Assembly: GCA_018268255.1 (NCBI GenBank)
Contig: JAFDWX010000005.1
Location: 124,001-188,000 of the forward strand
Source: Armatimonadota bacterium
GTDB lineage: Bacteria; Armatimonadota; Fimbriimonadia; Fimbriimonadales; Fimbriimonadaceae
Reading direction: 5' to 3'
Length of the DNA stretch: 64,000 nucleotides
Made by a program: the position numbers and the translations under genes. This document shows positions 55,202 through 63,874 of the stretch, in pieces (position 1 is the stretch's first letter; every line of letters starts with the position of its first letter). The notes beneath the pieces are model-generated. The model searched no databases and was not told where the DNA came from. It worked only from the letters and a program-made list of their open reading frames with translations.

Positions 55202-56217
55202 TAGTGGCCCACCTCCGGTTCCATGTCGGTATACACGTCTCGATAAACCTCTTCATCGTCGGGGAATGGCGACTTGTCCGCTTCTTCCAACACGCCGTCT
55301 GCCCATTCTTCTGCGGCCAACTGCATCGCTTCCATTTTCTCGTCGGTCATCAAGTTGCTCTTTCGCAAGTAGTCTTCCAACCTCTTGATCGGGTCGCGAA
55401 GCATGTTCTCCTGCTCTTCTTCCTTGGTCCGATAGAGCTGCCGGTCATTGTCGGCGGCTCCGTGGCCGGAGAATCGGTAGTTCATGATCTCGACGAGATA
55501 CGGCTTCTGCTCTTTGCGAACGTAGTCCACGATCCGCCGCGCGTCGCTCAGAACCTGGAGCAGGTCCATGCCATCCACTCGCTCGTGCTTGATGCCGAAC
55601 GGAAAGCCGCGCTTATGGAGTTCGGTGTCGGAAGCGTGGTATTCCAGCCGAGTGCCCATCGCAAACTCGTTGTTCTCGATGAGGTAGATGACCGGAAGAT
55701 CCCATAGGGCAGCCATATTCAGGCTCTCGAAGAACACACCAGCGTTGGAGGCACCATCTCCGAGGAAGCACAAGGTGACCCGGTCTTCGCCGAGATATTT
55801 GCTTCCAAAAGCCAGACCTGCACCCAACGGCGTGTGTCCGCCAACGATGCCCCAGCCCCCGTAAAAGCGCTTTTCGAAATCGTACAAGTGCATGGAGCCG
55901 CCCTTGCCCTTGCTGTAGCCATCTTTTCGACCCATAATCTCGGCCATGAGCCGAACCGGGTCGGATCCGAGCACCAACGGCTGCGCGTGGTCTCGATAGG
56001 CAGTCATGACGTTGTCGTAGCCCTGCTTGATCGCGTGAAGCCAGCCCACACCGGTTGCTTCCATTCCGATGTAAACGTGGAGATAGCCTCCTGCTTTACC
56101 TTGGCGGTAGATCTGGTTGCATCGCGTCTCGAAGGCGCGTATTTCAAGCATTTGGCGGTAATAAAGTTCTAAATCAGCGGCGCTCTCTTTCAATTCGACT
56201 TGAGCTGGTTTGGCCAC
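55201..56217 (-). CDS. pdhA: Pyruvate (2-oxoacid) dehydrogenase E1 component, alpha subunit
   Basis: The 338-residue product matches E1 alpha: YYRQMLEIRAFETRCNQIYRQGKAGGYLHVYIGMEATGVG, the ThDP-binding GDGASNAGVFFESLNMAALWDLPVIYLIENNEFAMGT, and the phosphorylation-loop segment RFSGHGAADN. It is first in the pdhA-pdhB-lrp unit. The lipoamide E2 and E3 partners must come from elsewhere. Confidence 0.95.
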   Translation of the reverse strand: MAKPAQVELKESAADLELYYRQMLEIRAFETRCNQIYRQGKAGGYLHVYIGMEATGVGWLHAIKQGYDNVMTAYRDHAQPLVLGSDPVRLMAEIMGRKDGYSKGKGGSMHLYDFEKRFYGGWGIVGGHTPLGAGLAFGSKYLGEDRVTLCFLGDGASNAGVFFESLNMAALWDLPVIYLIENNEFAMGTRLEYHASDTELHKRGFPFGIKHERVDGMDLLQVLSDARRIVDYVRKEQKPYLVEIMNYRFSGHGAADNDRQLYRTKEEEQENMLRDPIKRLEDYLRKSNLMTDEKMEAMQLAAEEWADGVLEEADKSPFPDDEEVYRDVYTDMEPEVGH

Positions 56218-56394
56218 GCGTTATTCTCCTGGTCGTTGCAATTAGGGGGAATGTAAGCACGCTGCAGCGTCGGAGCGATCTTCAGACATTCCCTGCTGTT
56301 ATACCTTCTACGTTACCGGGTGACGGCAGTTTCTGAGGTTGAGCCTGGCGTACGGGCCGCAGACGACTCGCCCGGGCTACGCAATGTCAGGACA

Positions 56395-57030
56395 CTACTC
56401 TTGCAGCGAGCACCCTGTCGCATCTTCGTCCGGCGCGCCGCGAAGGTCAAGCTTGATCGGCTCCACTCCGGCTGTTTTCGCCAGTGTTTCGTTGATTTCT
56501 GTGAGGAGCTTTTTGCTGTAGCCCGGCCACAACTTGGTGATTTTGCCATCGGTGCCGATCAGAGCAGAGTATGCGGAATTGGGAACATCGTAGGCCTTGG
56601 CCACCTCGCCGTGCTCATCGCGCGCCATGGGAAAGCTCACGGTGAGGTTGACGCGGTAATTGCTGCAATCGACTTTGCTGCCCTTGGTCACCGCCAGGAA
56701 GTTGATCTTCTCCCCGTAAGCATTAGCCATAGAATTGAAGAATGGTTGTGCTTGCATGCTGCAAGGGCACTCGGTCAGCGTGAAAATCAGGAGGGCTGGT
56801 TTGTACTTCCATAGCGAGGAGAGTTGGACATCAGCAGCATCGACTCCGGGCAAATTGGCATCGTGCGCGGACTTGAGTTTCTGTCTTTCGGCACCTTCAC
56901 GCAGCGAGTCCGTCAGCGGGTGCCGAATGTCCTCGGACTGAATGTTGATGTTGTTCGATTTAGTCCACAAAACAGCAGTGCCAAGAGCAAGCACTGCCAC
57001 GACCACCGCTGTGAAGTACCAAGACTTCAT
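56395..57030 (-). CDS. Membrane-anchored thioredoxin-fold (redoxin) protein with CPC motif
   Basis: The start at 57030 opens a single N-terminal helix (WYFTAVVVAVLALGTAVLW) and gives 211 residues. The redoxin domain has TLTECPCSMQAQPFF, with Cys88 and Cys90 separated by one residue instead of the usual two (CPC), then a region like the TlpA/AhpC barrel and DCSNYRVNLTVSFPMARDEHGEVAKAYDV. A role in periplasmic thiol handling or cytochrome assembly is possible. The CPC spacing is unusual and I could not assign a subfamily. Confidence 0.75.
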   Translation of the reverse strand: MKSWYFTAVVVAVLALGTAVLWTKSNNINIQSEDIRHPLTDSLREGAERQKLKSAHDANLPGVDAADVQLSSLWKYKPALLIFTLTECPCSMQAQPFFNSMANAYGEKINFLAVTKGSKVDCSNYRVNLTVSFPMARDEHGEVAKAYDVPNSAYSALIGTDGKITKLWPGYSKKLLTEINETLAKTAGVEPIKLDLRGAPDEDATGCSLQE

Positions 57031-57076
57031 AGCAGAATTGTACTTGAAGGCAGACCATGCCAGATAAAATGAAACC

Positions 57077-57856
57077 ATGAGAAAACTGGCTGCTATCATC
57101 ATGGTTTTGGCTGTTGCCCTTGGAGCGACCGCCCAGACTACACGAGCTGGAATCACCACCCGCGGCACGGGAAGCTTCCAACTCGGATTTCAAACTAAGC
57201 AATCCGTCCGGCGAATTCAGGTGAACCTCAATCGGGATTACCGGTTTCAGCTCCGAGTGACGGCCGACAAAACACTGCTTCTGGAGGGTCGCTGGGAGGA
57301 AGGCCGAGACCGAAACAATACGTTCAACCTCTATATCGAGTCGGGGTTTGACAAAGACGGCGCGCAGGGAAACGGCGTCGTGGTTCTCAATCGCACGACG
57401 GTCGAGCGAGTTGATCTCAACGGCAAAACCAAAGGCCAGAAATTCACCATCGAATTCGACTCTGCGAATTCCTCGTCGGGGTCCGGCTCGGGATCTGGAT
57501 CTGGATCTGACAATTCCAACTCGGGCAAGTTCAACCAATTCTCCAAATCCAAGTCCGGCAAAGGCACGGTCAAAGTCCAGACTCAAAACGATAAGTCGCT
57601 AAACCGAGTTGAGATCGCGCTGTACAGGAGCGGATCGTTTGATTTGGGGTTCTCGGGCGATAGTCGGTTTCGAGTAAAGGGCAAATGGCAGTGGAGCGGC
57701 AATGACATTCGCCTTGAGATCAAAGATGCTCTCGGCGACGGCCGAGCGATGGGATCTGGGACCGTTTACATCAACCGTCAGGGCAACGACGTATGGAAGA
57801 TTGACTTGAGCGGTATGGCCAACAATCGAAAGTTCAGCGTATCGTTCCGTGAATAG
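57077..57856 (+). CDS. Exported protein with two related beta domains joined by a Ser-Gly linker
   Basis: The 259-residue product has a signal peptide (AAIIMVLAVALGATAQ). The two halves share a pattern: GSFQLGFQTKQSVR... GRW... NGVVVLNRTTVERVDLNGK and GSFDLGFSGDSRFRVKGKW... GSGTVYINRQGNDVWKIDLSG. A Ser-Gly repeat (GSGSGSGSGS, about residues 137-148) connects them. It looks like an internal duplication. I do not recognise the family. It sits 6 nt before the FmdB gene. Confidence 0.75.
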   Translation: MRKLAAIIMVLAVALGATAQTTRAGITTRGTGSFQLGFQTKQSVRRIQVNLNRDYRFQLRVTADKTLLLEGRWEEGRDRNNTFNLYIESGFDKDGAQGNGVVVLNRTTVERVDLNGKTKGQKFTIEFDSANSSSGSGSGSGSGSDNSNSGKFNQFSKSKSGKGTVKVQTQNDKSLNRVEIALYRSGSFDLGFSGDSRFRVKGKWQWSGNDIRLEIKDALGDGRAMGSGTVYINRQGNDVWKIDLSGMANNRKFSVSFRE

Positions 57857-57862
57857 CCTGCA

Positions 57863-58210
57863 ATGCCGATCTACGAATACGAGCCTACCGAATTCGATTG
57901 TCTGATCTGCGACGGCAGAGTCGGAGTGCTCCAAGGAGTAAACGAAGAGGCCTTGGAGCACTGCCCTCACTGCGGGATGAAGGTGAAACGCGTCGTGAGT
58001 ACGGTTCAGATTTCCACCCGTTCGAGCGTGGATTTTGACAAGGCTGCAGGAAAGGGATTCACCACCTTTCGGAAATCCGAGAAAGGGGTGTGGGAAAAGA
58101 TCGCCGGAGAGGGCGCCAATACGCTAGCCACTGCTCCGGACTCAGGAGCCGCGCCACCAGAAACCGCAAATAAGCCCAAAGTATTGGATCTCGATAAGAA
58201 GAACCCATAA
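57863..58210 (+). CDS. FmdB-family zinc-ribbon protein
   Basis: The 115-residue product begins MPIYEYEPTEFDCLIC, the FmdB signature, with the zinc cysteines Cys13, Cys16, Cys34 and Cys37 (CLIC ... CPHC). The C-terminal half is disordered and low-complexity. FmdB-type proteins are thought to be small regulators; no target is evident. It is closely spaced after the duplicated-domain gene. Confidence 0.85.
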   Translation: MPIYEYEPTEFDCLICDGRVGVLQGVNEEALEHCPHCGMKVKRVVSTVQISTRSSVDFDKAAGKGFTTFRKSEKGVWEKIAGEGANTLATAPDSGAAPPETANKPKVLDLDKKNP

Positions 58211-58263
58211 GGAAGCGCCGCAGGTCCGTCGATCTGCGGCGCCTCTCCTTGAGCCTCAATAAT

Positions 58264-59076
58264 TTACTTGCGCTTGATGTCGAGGACTTCGATATCGAAC
58301 AGCAGAAACGCATTGGGTGGAATGGGATTGCGGCCACCGGGTCCGTAGGCCACCTCAGGTGGTGCGTGGAGCATGAATCGATCACCCTTCTTTGCACCCA
58401 CCAGACCAGCGTCCCAAGCCTTGATGACTCCACCTTCGCCCAATTTGAACGAGAACGGCTCGTTCCGATCGCGAGAGGAATCAAATTTTTTCCCGTTCAA
58501 CTGCGTTCCCGTGTAGTGGACCGTCACAGTGTCGCCAACCTTGGCGGGCTCGCCTGAACCGTTCTTCATCATGTCCTTCCAATACTCCGCCTCCCGGCCT
58601 TTCTTGACGATTTCGAGGAGCTTGACATCGAAGTTCAGGTCAGCATTCGGTGGAATCGGATCTTGGCCTTTTGAACCATAGGCCAACAGCGCGGGGATCG
58701 TCAGTTTTCGCTCACCGCCCTTTTTCATGCCGACAATTCCCAAATCCCAGCCCTTTATGACGGCGGCTTGGCCCACGACGAACGAGAATGGATCCTTCTC
58801 GGGTGCCGTATTGGAGTCGAATTCTTTGCCACCTTCTTTCAGAGTTCCGGTGTAGAGAACCCACACCATGTCTCCATTTTCGACGGTTTCATTGCCTGTA
58901 CCCACCTTGACATCCTCTTTGACGAGTGCCTTTTCGGCTTTCTCAAAGTCAGCAGGCGTGGGATCTTTGGTTGCCTCGGTGGTCTTGATGGCTTTGGGCT
59001 CATCGCTTGAGGATTCGCTGTTGCAGCCGACCAGCAGCAGGGCTACCCCAAGTCCAAGCAAGTGCATTCGCTTCAT
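58264..59076 (-). CDS. Lipoprotein with two FKBP-type peptidyl-prolyl isomerase domains
   Basis: The start at 59076 gives 270 residues: a lipoprotein signal (GVALLLVGC, Cys about residue 19) and two FKBP domains, each with VxxxGxGxE/VTVHYTG, DSSRDRNEPFSFKLGEGGVI and the Phe-Trp-Tyr pocket pattern (PIPPNADLNFDVKLLEI and PIPPNAFLLFDIEVLDI). It assists folding of exported proteins. Two domains in tandem is uncommon but known. It diverges from smpB. Confidence 0.92.
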   Translation of the reverse strand: MKRMHLLGLGVALLLVGCNSESSSDEPKAIKTTEATKDPTPADFEKAEKALVKEDVKVGTGNETVENGDMVWVLYTGTLKEGGKEFDSNTAPEKDPFSFVVGQAAVIKGWDLGIVGMKKGGERKLTIPALLAYGSKGQDPIPPNADLNFDVKLLEIVKKGREAEYWKDMMKNGSGEPAKVGDTVTVHYTGTQLNGKKFDSSRDRNEPFSFKLGEGGVIKAWDAGLVGAKKGDRFMLHAPPEVAYGPGGRNPIPPNAFLLFDIEVLDIKRK

Positions 59077-59123
59077 GCCAGATAATTTACCCGGCGACGT
59101 GATTCGGTACACTCCGCCGCGCC

Positions 59124-59606
59124 GTGGCTAAAAAGGACAAAGGCCAAAAAGAGCCCCAAGGCCCTGCAACGATCCAGAATCGCCGGGCCAGGTACGACTA
59201 CCACATCGAGGATTCGATGGAGGCTGGCATTGTGCTGGCTGGCTCCGAGGTGAAAAGCGTGTTCTTGGGTCGGGTGAATCTCACCGACGCCTACTGCCGG
59301 GTTATCCATGGCGAACTGTGGCTGATGAACGCTGACATCGAGCCGTACACACACTCCAGCGTATTCACCCCCGAACGGCGGCGCGACCGCAAACTGCTTG
59401 CCCATAAAAAGGAGATTTTGAACCTCGAGCGCAAGGCCCAGGAGAAGGGCTTCGCCTTGATCCCACTCAAGATGTACTTCAAGCGCGGTAAGGCCAAAGT
59501 TGAGGTGGGACTCGGCCGAGGAAAGCAGCAATACGATAAGCGGCAGCAACTCCAAGAGAAGGAGACGCGGAAAGAAAAAGAGCGCGCTCGGTCGGAGCGA
59601 TACTAG
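59124..59606 (+). CDS. smpB: SsrA-binding protein SmpB
   Basis: The 160-residue product matches SmpB: ATIQNRRARYDYHIEDSMEAGIVLAGSEVKSVFLGRVNLTDAYC, HSSVFTPERRRDRKLLAHKKEI, LIPLKMYFKRGKAKVEVGLGRGKQQYDKR, and a basic tail that enters the mRNA channel. With tmRNA it rescues stalled ribosomes. The start codon is GTG. The ssrA gene is not in the window. Confidence 0.97.
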   Translation: MAKKDKGQKEPQGPATIQNRRARYDYHIEDSMEAGIVLAGSEVKSVFLGRVNLTDAYCRVIHGELWLMNADIEPYTHSSVFTPERRRDRKLLAHKKEILNLERKAQEKGFALIPLKMYFKRGKAKVEVGLGRGKQQYDKRQQLQEKETRKEKERARSERY

Positions 59607-59698
59607 AGTTCCCTTTCACCTGTCACATCCAACGCTCAAAGGGATGCCTTGAGGTTCTGGCTCGCATCAAACCTTCAATCCACCGTCGAGAGTAAGTT

Positions 59699-59733
59699 CC
59701 CCCTCACAAGCGCGAAGCCGCGCGTTGAGGGGG
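59699..59733. repeat. Palindromic repeat with TCCCCCTCA/TGAGGGGGA arms, copy 1
   Basis: CCCCCTCA (59699-59706) pairs with TGAGGGGG (59726-59733), with an inner GCGCG/CGCGC stem. The same 9-bp arms recur at 60379-60410, so this is likely a dispersed REP-like element. Confidence 0.55.
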
Positions 59734-59777
59734 AGTAAGGGGGGAGAATTTGCGACCGAGTATGCCAATCTCAGCAG

Positions 59778-60362
59778 ATGGGTGAACTTGTCGTCTGCGA
59801 GTTGAATGCCGCAACATGGCCCGCTTATGAGGCACTTCTTGTCAAACACAACGGCATTTGGGGTGGGTGCTGGTGCATGGAGTTCCAGCGGAAGCGTGCG
59901 GAGAAATACGCCACCGTCGACGCAAAAATCCAGGACAAGCGAGAACTCGTTGCAGCAGGAGAGGCGAGGGCCGCCTTAGTATTCGATGGGGAGACTGCAG
60001 TCGGGTGGTGCCAGTTTGGTCGGGGTCACGATCTCACCGCGAAGCGCAAATTTAAGAGGCATTACGAGAAAGACCTGGTGACCGAGCCTGATTGGCGTAT
60101 CACCTGCTTTTTTGTGGATCGGCATAACCGTGGCAGGGGAATCGCCAATCTTGCACTCGACGGAGCGTTGGCCGCAATCGCCCGTGAAGGCGGCGGTCTG
60201 GTGGAAGCCTACCCAGAGTCCATCGAGGGCCGAAAAGTCAAAGGAACTTTCATCTATCTCGGCACGGTGCCGATGTTCGAGCGCAGAGGATTTGCGCCGC
60301 AACGCCAAGTCGCGATGCATCATTGGGTCATGACCAAAGTCGTGGAACCAGACCCCTCCTAA
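59778..60362 (+). CDS. GNAT family N-acetyltransferase
   Basis: The 194-residue product has the pattern of a GNAT subgroup: WGGCWCMEFQRKR, VGWCQFGRG, ITCFFVDRHNRGRGIANLALDGALAAIAREGG with the RGRG loop, and FIYLGTVPMFERRGF. Function unknown; related proteins are annotated as acetyltransferases without a known substrate. The gene is flanked on both sides by the same palindromic repeat. Confidence 0.85.
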   Translation: MGELVVCELNAATWPAYEALLVKHNGIWGGCWCMEFQRKRAEKYATVDAKIQDKRELVAAGEARAALVFDGETAVGWCQFGRGHDLTAKRKFKRHYEKDLVTEPDWRITCFFVDRHNRGRGIANLALDGALAAIAREGGGLVEAYPESIEGRKVKGTFIYLGTVPMFERRGFAPQRQVAMHHWVMTKVVEPDPS

Positions 60363-60378
60363 GGCATCCGTAGCCTTG

Positions 60379-60410
60379 TCCCCCTCAACGCACTCCGCTG
60401 GTGAGGGGGA
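60379..60410. repeat. Palindromic repeat with TCCCCCTCA/TGAGGGGGA arms, copy 2
   Basis: The arms match copy 1 at 59698-59734 exactly (9 bp). The spacer differs. Located between the GNAT stop and the end of glgA, so it may also act as a terminator. Confidence 0.55.
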
Positions 60411-60419
60411 ACAGATCGG

Positions 60420-61874
60420 CTAGATCTTCGCGGCGGTCTTGCGGGCCAATAGCGCGTCCTGATACATCTTCACGTACTCTTGGGCACGCTCTTCCCAACC
60501 GAAATCGGTTGTCATCCCTGTGCGGACCAACTCATTCCACTTAGGCTTATCGGTCACAAAGGTCTTGGCTGCCCTCGTGATCGTATCGAACATGTCGCGA
60601 GGATCTTTGTGCTCGTAGACGAAACCATTTTCGCCATCGAACACCGTATCGGCCAACCCGCCTGTTCGACGAACCATCGGGACGGTGCCGTACCGCATCG
60701 CTATCAACTGACCCAAGCCGCACGGTTCGAAGTTGCTGGGCATCAGGAATATGTCGCTCCCTGCATAAAGGCGCTGGGCCAACGGAGCGTCGAACCGCTC
60801 GATAAAGCGGAATCGATCCGGCCATTCTGCTTGGAGTTTGTGGAGTTCACCCGCAGCCCAAGGATCTCCCACTGCGAGGACCACCCACTGCGCCGGCAAT
60901 CCCAAAATTCCATAGGCAGTCCGAATTAACTGGTCGAAGCCCTTTTGGTCGCTCAGTCTTGAGATCACCGACATCAACGGAACGTTGGGATCAGTACTTA
61001 GCCCCAGTTCCCGCTGGACGGTCTCCTTGCACCGAGCTTTCCCAGTAAGGTCATCCGCGGAGTAGTTGAACGTGAGAGCTTTGTCCGTGCTTGGATTGAA
61101 GAAGTCCGTGTCGATCCCGTTTAGAATCCCTCGGAGACGACCGAGTTTGTCCAAATCACGCATCAAGCCCCATTGTCTGAAGCCGTACTCCTCGGTCGTG
61201 ATTTCTTTGGCATAGTTCGGAGAAACCGTGTTCACCTGATCGGCATAGACGCAACCGCTCTTGATGAAATTCACACCGCCGAAGGTCTCCAACTTGTCCA
61301 TGGTAAACAAGCTTTGCGGGAGGCCGGCTGCATCCAAGGTGTCTTGGCCGAATTCACCCTGATAAGCCAAATTGTGGATGGTGAAGACGCTCGCGGTCTC
61401 GTCCCACTCGGGTCCAGCCAATTCGCGCAACATGACCGGTACAAACCCGGTGTGCCAATCGTTGCAGTGGATGATGTCAGGAATCCATCCTGCCTTTTCG
61501 CACGCAGCCAAAATTGCTCGGGAGAAGAACAGATAGGCGTCGCGATTCGGCGAATAGATCTGTTCGCTGGTGTGGATATGCTCGAAGAGTCCAACACCAT
61601 TGAGAAGCCATACGGGCACACCGTCGCTGGATGTTTCGTGAAGTGTGGTCCTGGCACGCCAGTACGGATTGACCTGCGTGTCGAAGGGCTTCACAACTTC
61701 TCGGACCGGCTCGGTAGTTTCGTGAAGGACCTTGCCGTACGCCGGCATCACGATTCGGGCGTCGTGGCCCATGGCGCGAAGTGCCTTGGGAAGTGACGCT
61801 GCAACGTCTGCAAGACCACCCACTTTGGCAAACGGAGCAACCTCAACCGAAACAATAAGAACCTTTAAACCCAT
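60420..61874 (-). CDS. glgA: Glycogen synthase, GT5
   Basis: The start at 61874 gives 484 residues. Motifs are KVGGLADVAASLPKAL near the N-terminus (ADP-glucose binding), HCNDWHTGFVPVM, and the C-terminal GPSNFEPCGLGQ-type segment (here PSNFEPCGLGQLIAMRYGTVPMVRRTGGL). It elongates alpha-1,4-glucan using ADP-glucose. It is likely at the end of the rsmA-queG-epimerase unit or transcribed alone (91-nt gap). Confidence 0.95.
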   Translation of the reverse strand: MGLKVLIVSVEVAPFAKVGGLADVAASLPKALRAMGHDARIVMPAYGKVLHETTEPVREVVKPFDTQVNPYWRARTTLHETSSDGVPVWLLNGVGLFEHIHTSEQIYSPNRDAYLFFSRAILAACEKAGWIPDIIHCNDWHTGFVPVMLRELAGPEWDETASVFTIHNLAYQGEFGQDTLDAAGLPQSLFTMDKLETFGGVNFIKSGCVYADQVNTVSPNYAKEITTEEYGFRQWGLMRDLDKLGRLRGILNGIDTDFFNPSTDKALTFNYSADDLTGKARCKETVQRELGLSTDPNVPLMSVISRLSDQKGFDQLIRTAYGILGLPAQWVVLAVGDPWAAGELHKLQAEWPDRFRFIERFDAPLAQRLYAGSDIFLMPSNFEPCGLGQLIAMRYGTVPMVRRTGGLADTVFDGENGFVYEHKDPRDMFDTITRAAKTFVTDKPKWNELVRTGMTTDFGWEERAQEYVKMYQDALLARKTAAKI

Positions 61875-61965
61875 ATTCCCTCCCTTTGACACCACTACCC
61901 TGTAAGAGTTCCAGGATAGACGCTACACACCTACTACACCAACGATTCCATGTTCAGTGGCTCAG

Positions 61966-62916
61966 TCACGGGTTCAAATTCACCAGTTTGAGTTTCTCCC
62001 GGAAATATGCCAGGGTCAATTCCAGACCGCCCTCCAACCCGGTTGAAGGATGCCATCCGAGAATCTCCTTGGCTCGAGTGAGATCGGGTCGGCGCTTCCG
62101 AGGATCATCAGGCAATGCAGGCAGATGCTCGATTCGGCTTCCGCTGCCGGTTAACTTGAGAACCGTCTGCGCAAACTCCATCACCGTGCGCTCGTCCTCG
62201 CTCCCGATATTGATCGGCTCGTGAAAATCAGATCCCGCCAATCGCACAACGCCGTCGATGATATCCGCAACGTAGCCGAAACTTCGCGTCTGCTCCCCAT
62301 CGCCATAAACTGTGAGGGGTTTTCCGCTGAGAGCTTGGGAAACCAGGTTGGGCACGACACGCCCATCGTCCAACCGCATTCGCGGACCATAGGTGTTAAA
62401 AAACCTAACGATCCTGGTGTCGACCTTGTGGAAATGGTGGTAAGCCATCGTCATCGCCTCGGCATACCGTTTGGCTTCATCATAGACGCCCCTCGGGCCG
62501 ATGGGATTTACGTTGCCCCAATAGGTTTCTGGCTGAGGGGAAACGAGCGGATCCCCATACACCTCGGATGTTGAAGCGAGCATGAACTTGGCGCATTTGT
62601 CCTTGGCAAGTCCAAGCGCTTTGTGGGTTCCCAACGCGCCAACTTTGAGAACTTGAATTGGGAACCGCTCAAAGTCGACGGGGCTTGCCGGGGAGGCAAA
62701 GTGAAAAACGAAGTCGATGTCGCCTTTCACGTATAGAAACTCAGTGACATCTTGCTTGATGAATTGAAACCGCTCGTGGCCAAAAAGGTGCTCGATGTTC
62801 GCCAGATCGCCCGTGATCAGATTGTCGAGAACCACCACGCTCCAGCCGTCGTGGATGAGGCGATCCGTAAGGTGGGATCCTAAGAATCCCGCTCCTCCGG
62901 TAACAACGGCTCGCAT
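61966..62916 (-). CDS. UDP-glucuronate decarboxylase-like SDR epimerase/dehydratase
   Basis: The start at 62916 gives 316 residues with the NAD site [10 protein letters not shown] (residues 6-15), the catalytic Tyr145/Lys149 pair (YDEAK), STSEVYGDP, and [13 protein letters not shown]. Sequence pattern ([25 protein letters not shown]) is closest to UDP-glucuronate decarboxylase, which makes UDP-xylose. Its start overlaps the end of queG by 37 nt on the same strand. Confidence 0.85.
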   Translation of the reverse strand: MRAVVTGGAGFLGSHLTDRLIHDGWSVVVLDNLITGDLANIEHLFGHERFQFIKQDVTEFLYVKGDIDFVFHFASPASPVDFERFPIQVLKVGALGTHKALGLAKDKCAKFMLASTSEVYGDPLVSPQPETYWGNVNPIGPRGVYDEAKRYAEAMTMAYHHFHKVDTRIVRFFNTYGPRMRLDDGRVVPNLVSQALSGKPLTVYGDGEQTRSFGYVADIIDGVVRLAGSDFHEPINIGSEDERTVMEFAQTVLKLTGSGSRIEHLPALPDDPRKRRPDLTRAKEILGWHPSTGLEGGLELTLAYFREKLKLVNLNP

Positions 62917-63866
62917 GGCTCGGTTATACCGGCTTGGCGCAAGTTGGCGCGGGCGTTTCTCCTCCACTGCTCGACCTTCGCCCTGCGTGCAGCAGATCCC
63001 TCGGTTGCTGTGTCCCAATCGGATTCGGTCCATTGTGCGATCCTAACCAAGGTGGGCCAAACTCTACGATCGAGAAAATCCTGCTCACGCGTAACCTGGG
63101 CGCGGAGCGGCTGAGATTCGCGTGGCTGGTTGAACGGACAAACCTCTTGGCAGATGTCGCACCCGAACGTCCACCCATCCGTTGTGGCAACGAGGGCGTC
63201 CACGGTGGCTGTTTTGTTCTCGATGGTCAGCGCCGAGATGCACACCCGTGAATCCACGCTCCACCGGCCGTTGAGCATTTTGATCGCTCCCGTCGGACAG
63301 GCATCGATGCACGCACGGCAGGTGCCGCAGGATCCTATTGCAGGGGGGTCGGGGTCGATATCGGCCGTGGTGAGCAGCAGCCCGATTAGGAACCAACTTC
63401 CGCGTTGGGAGTTGATGAGGCACGTATTTTTGCCGAACCAGCCGAGTCCAGCCCGCTGGGCCAGTTCCCTATCCAGAGTGGGCGCGGAATCGACACAGGG
63501 TCTAAAGCGTACCGACGGGAAGTTCTCGGATAAGTCCCTGCCCAGCTTTCGAAGCTTGGATCGCATGAGTTTGTGATAGTCCCTTCCGAGAGCGTATCGC
63601 GCCAGTTTCGGAGTGCCGGGTTCGGGTTCCAACTCCTGATAATAGTTGAGCCCGACAGCAATGACACTTCGGACCCCGGGGAGCACGTTCTCCAGGTCTT
63701 CGCGAAGCTCAAGAGAGCTTTCCATAAAGGCCATATCGCCATGCCAACCCTCCTGAACCCAAAGCCGCACGTGCGATAGTCCTGCCATGGGCTCCGGACG
63801 GCACACTCCCACGAGCTCAAATCCGAGTTCGTTGGCGAATCGTGCCAGTTCTTGGCGAATGTCCAT
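62880..63866 (-). CDS. queG: Epoxyqueuosine reductase QueG
   Basis: The ATG at 63866 is chosen over an upstream GTG. The 328-residue protein has the corrinoid-binding N-terminal domain, the active-site region [25 protein letters not shown] (Asp126), and two 4Fe-4S motifs: [14 protein letters not shown] (Cys180, 183, 186, 190) and [11 protein letters not shown]. It reduces epoxyqueuosine to queuosine in tRNA, using cobalamin. It starts 8 nt after the rsmA stop. Confidence 0.95.
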   Translation of the reverse strand: MDIRQELARFANELGFELVGVCRPEPMAGLSHVRLWVQEGWHGDMAFMESSLELREDLENVLPGVRSVIAVGLNYYQELEPEPGTPKLARYALGRDYHKLMRSKLRKLGRDLSENFPSVRFRPCVDSAPTLDRELAQRAGLGWFGKNTCLINSQRGSWFLIGLLLTTADIDPDPPAIGSCGTCRACIDACPTGAIKMLNGRWSVDSRVCISALTIENKTATVDALVATTDGWTFGCDICQEVCPFNQPRESQPLRAQVTREQDFLDRRVWPTLVRIAQWTESDWDTATEGSAARRAKVEQWRRNARANLRQAGITEPCEPLLPEERDS

Positions 63867-63874
63867 GGCCAGCC

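Noticed and set aside
57477-57510. Tandem short repeats that resembled a CRISPR or satellite
   Set aside because: They encode an in-frame Ser-Gly linker inside an exported protein gene.
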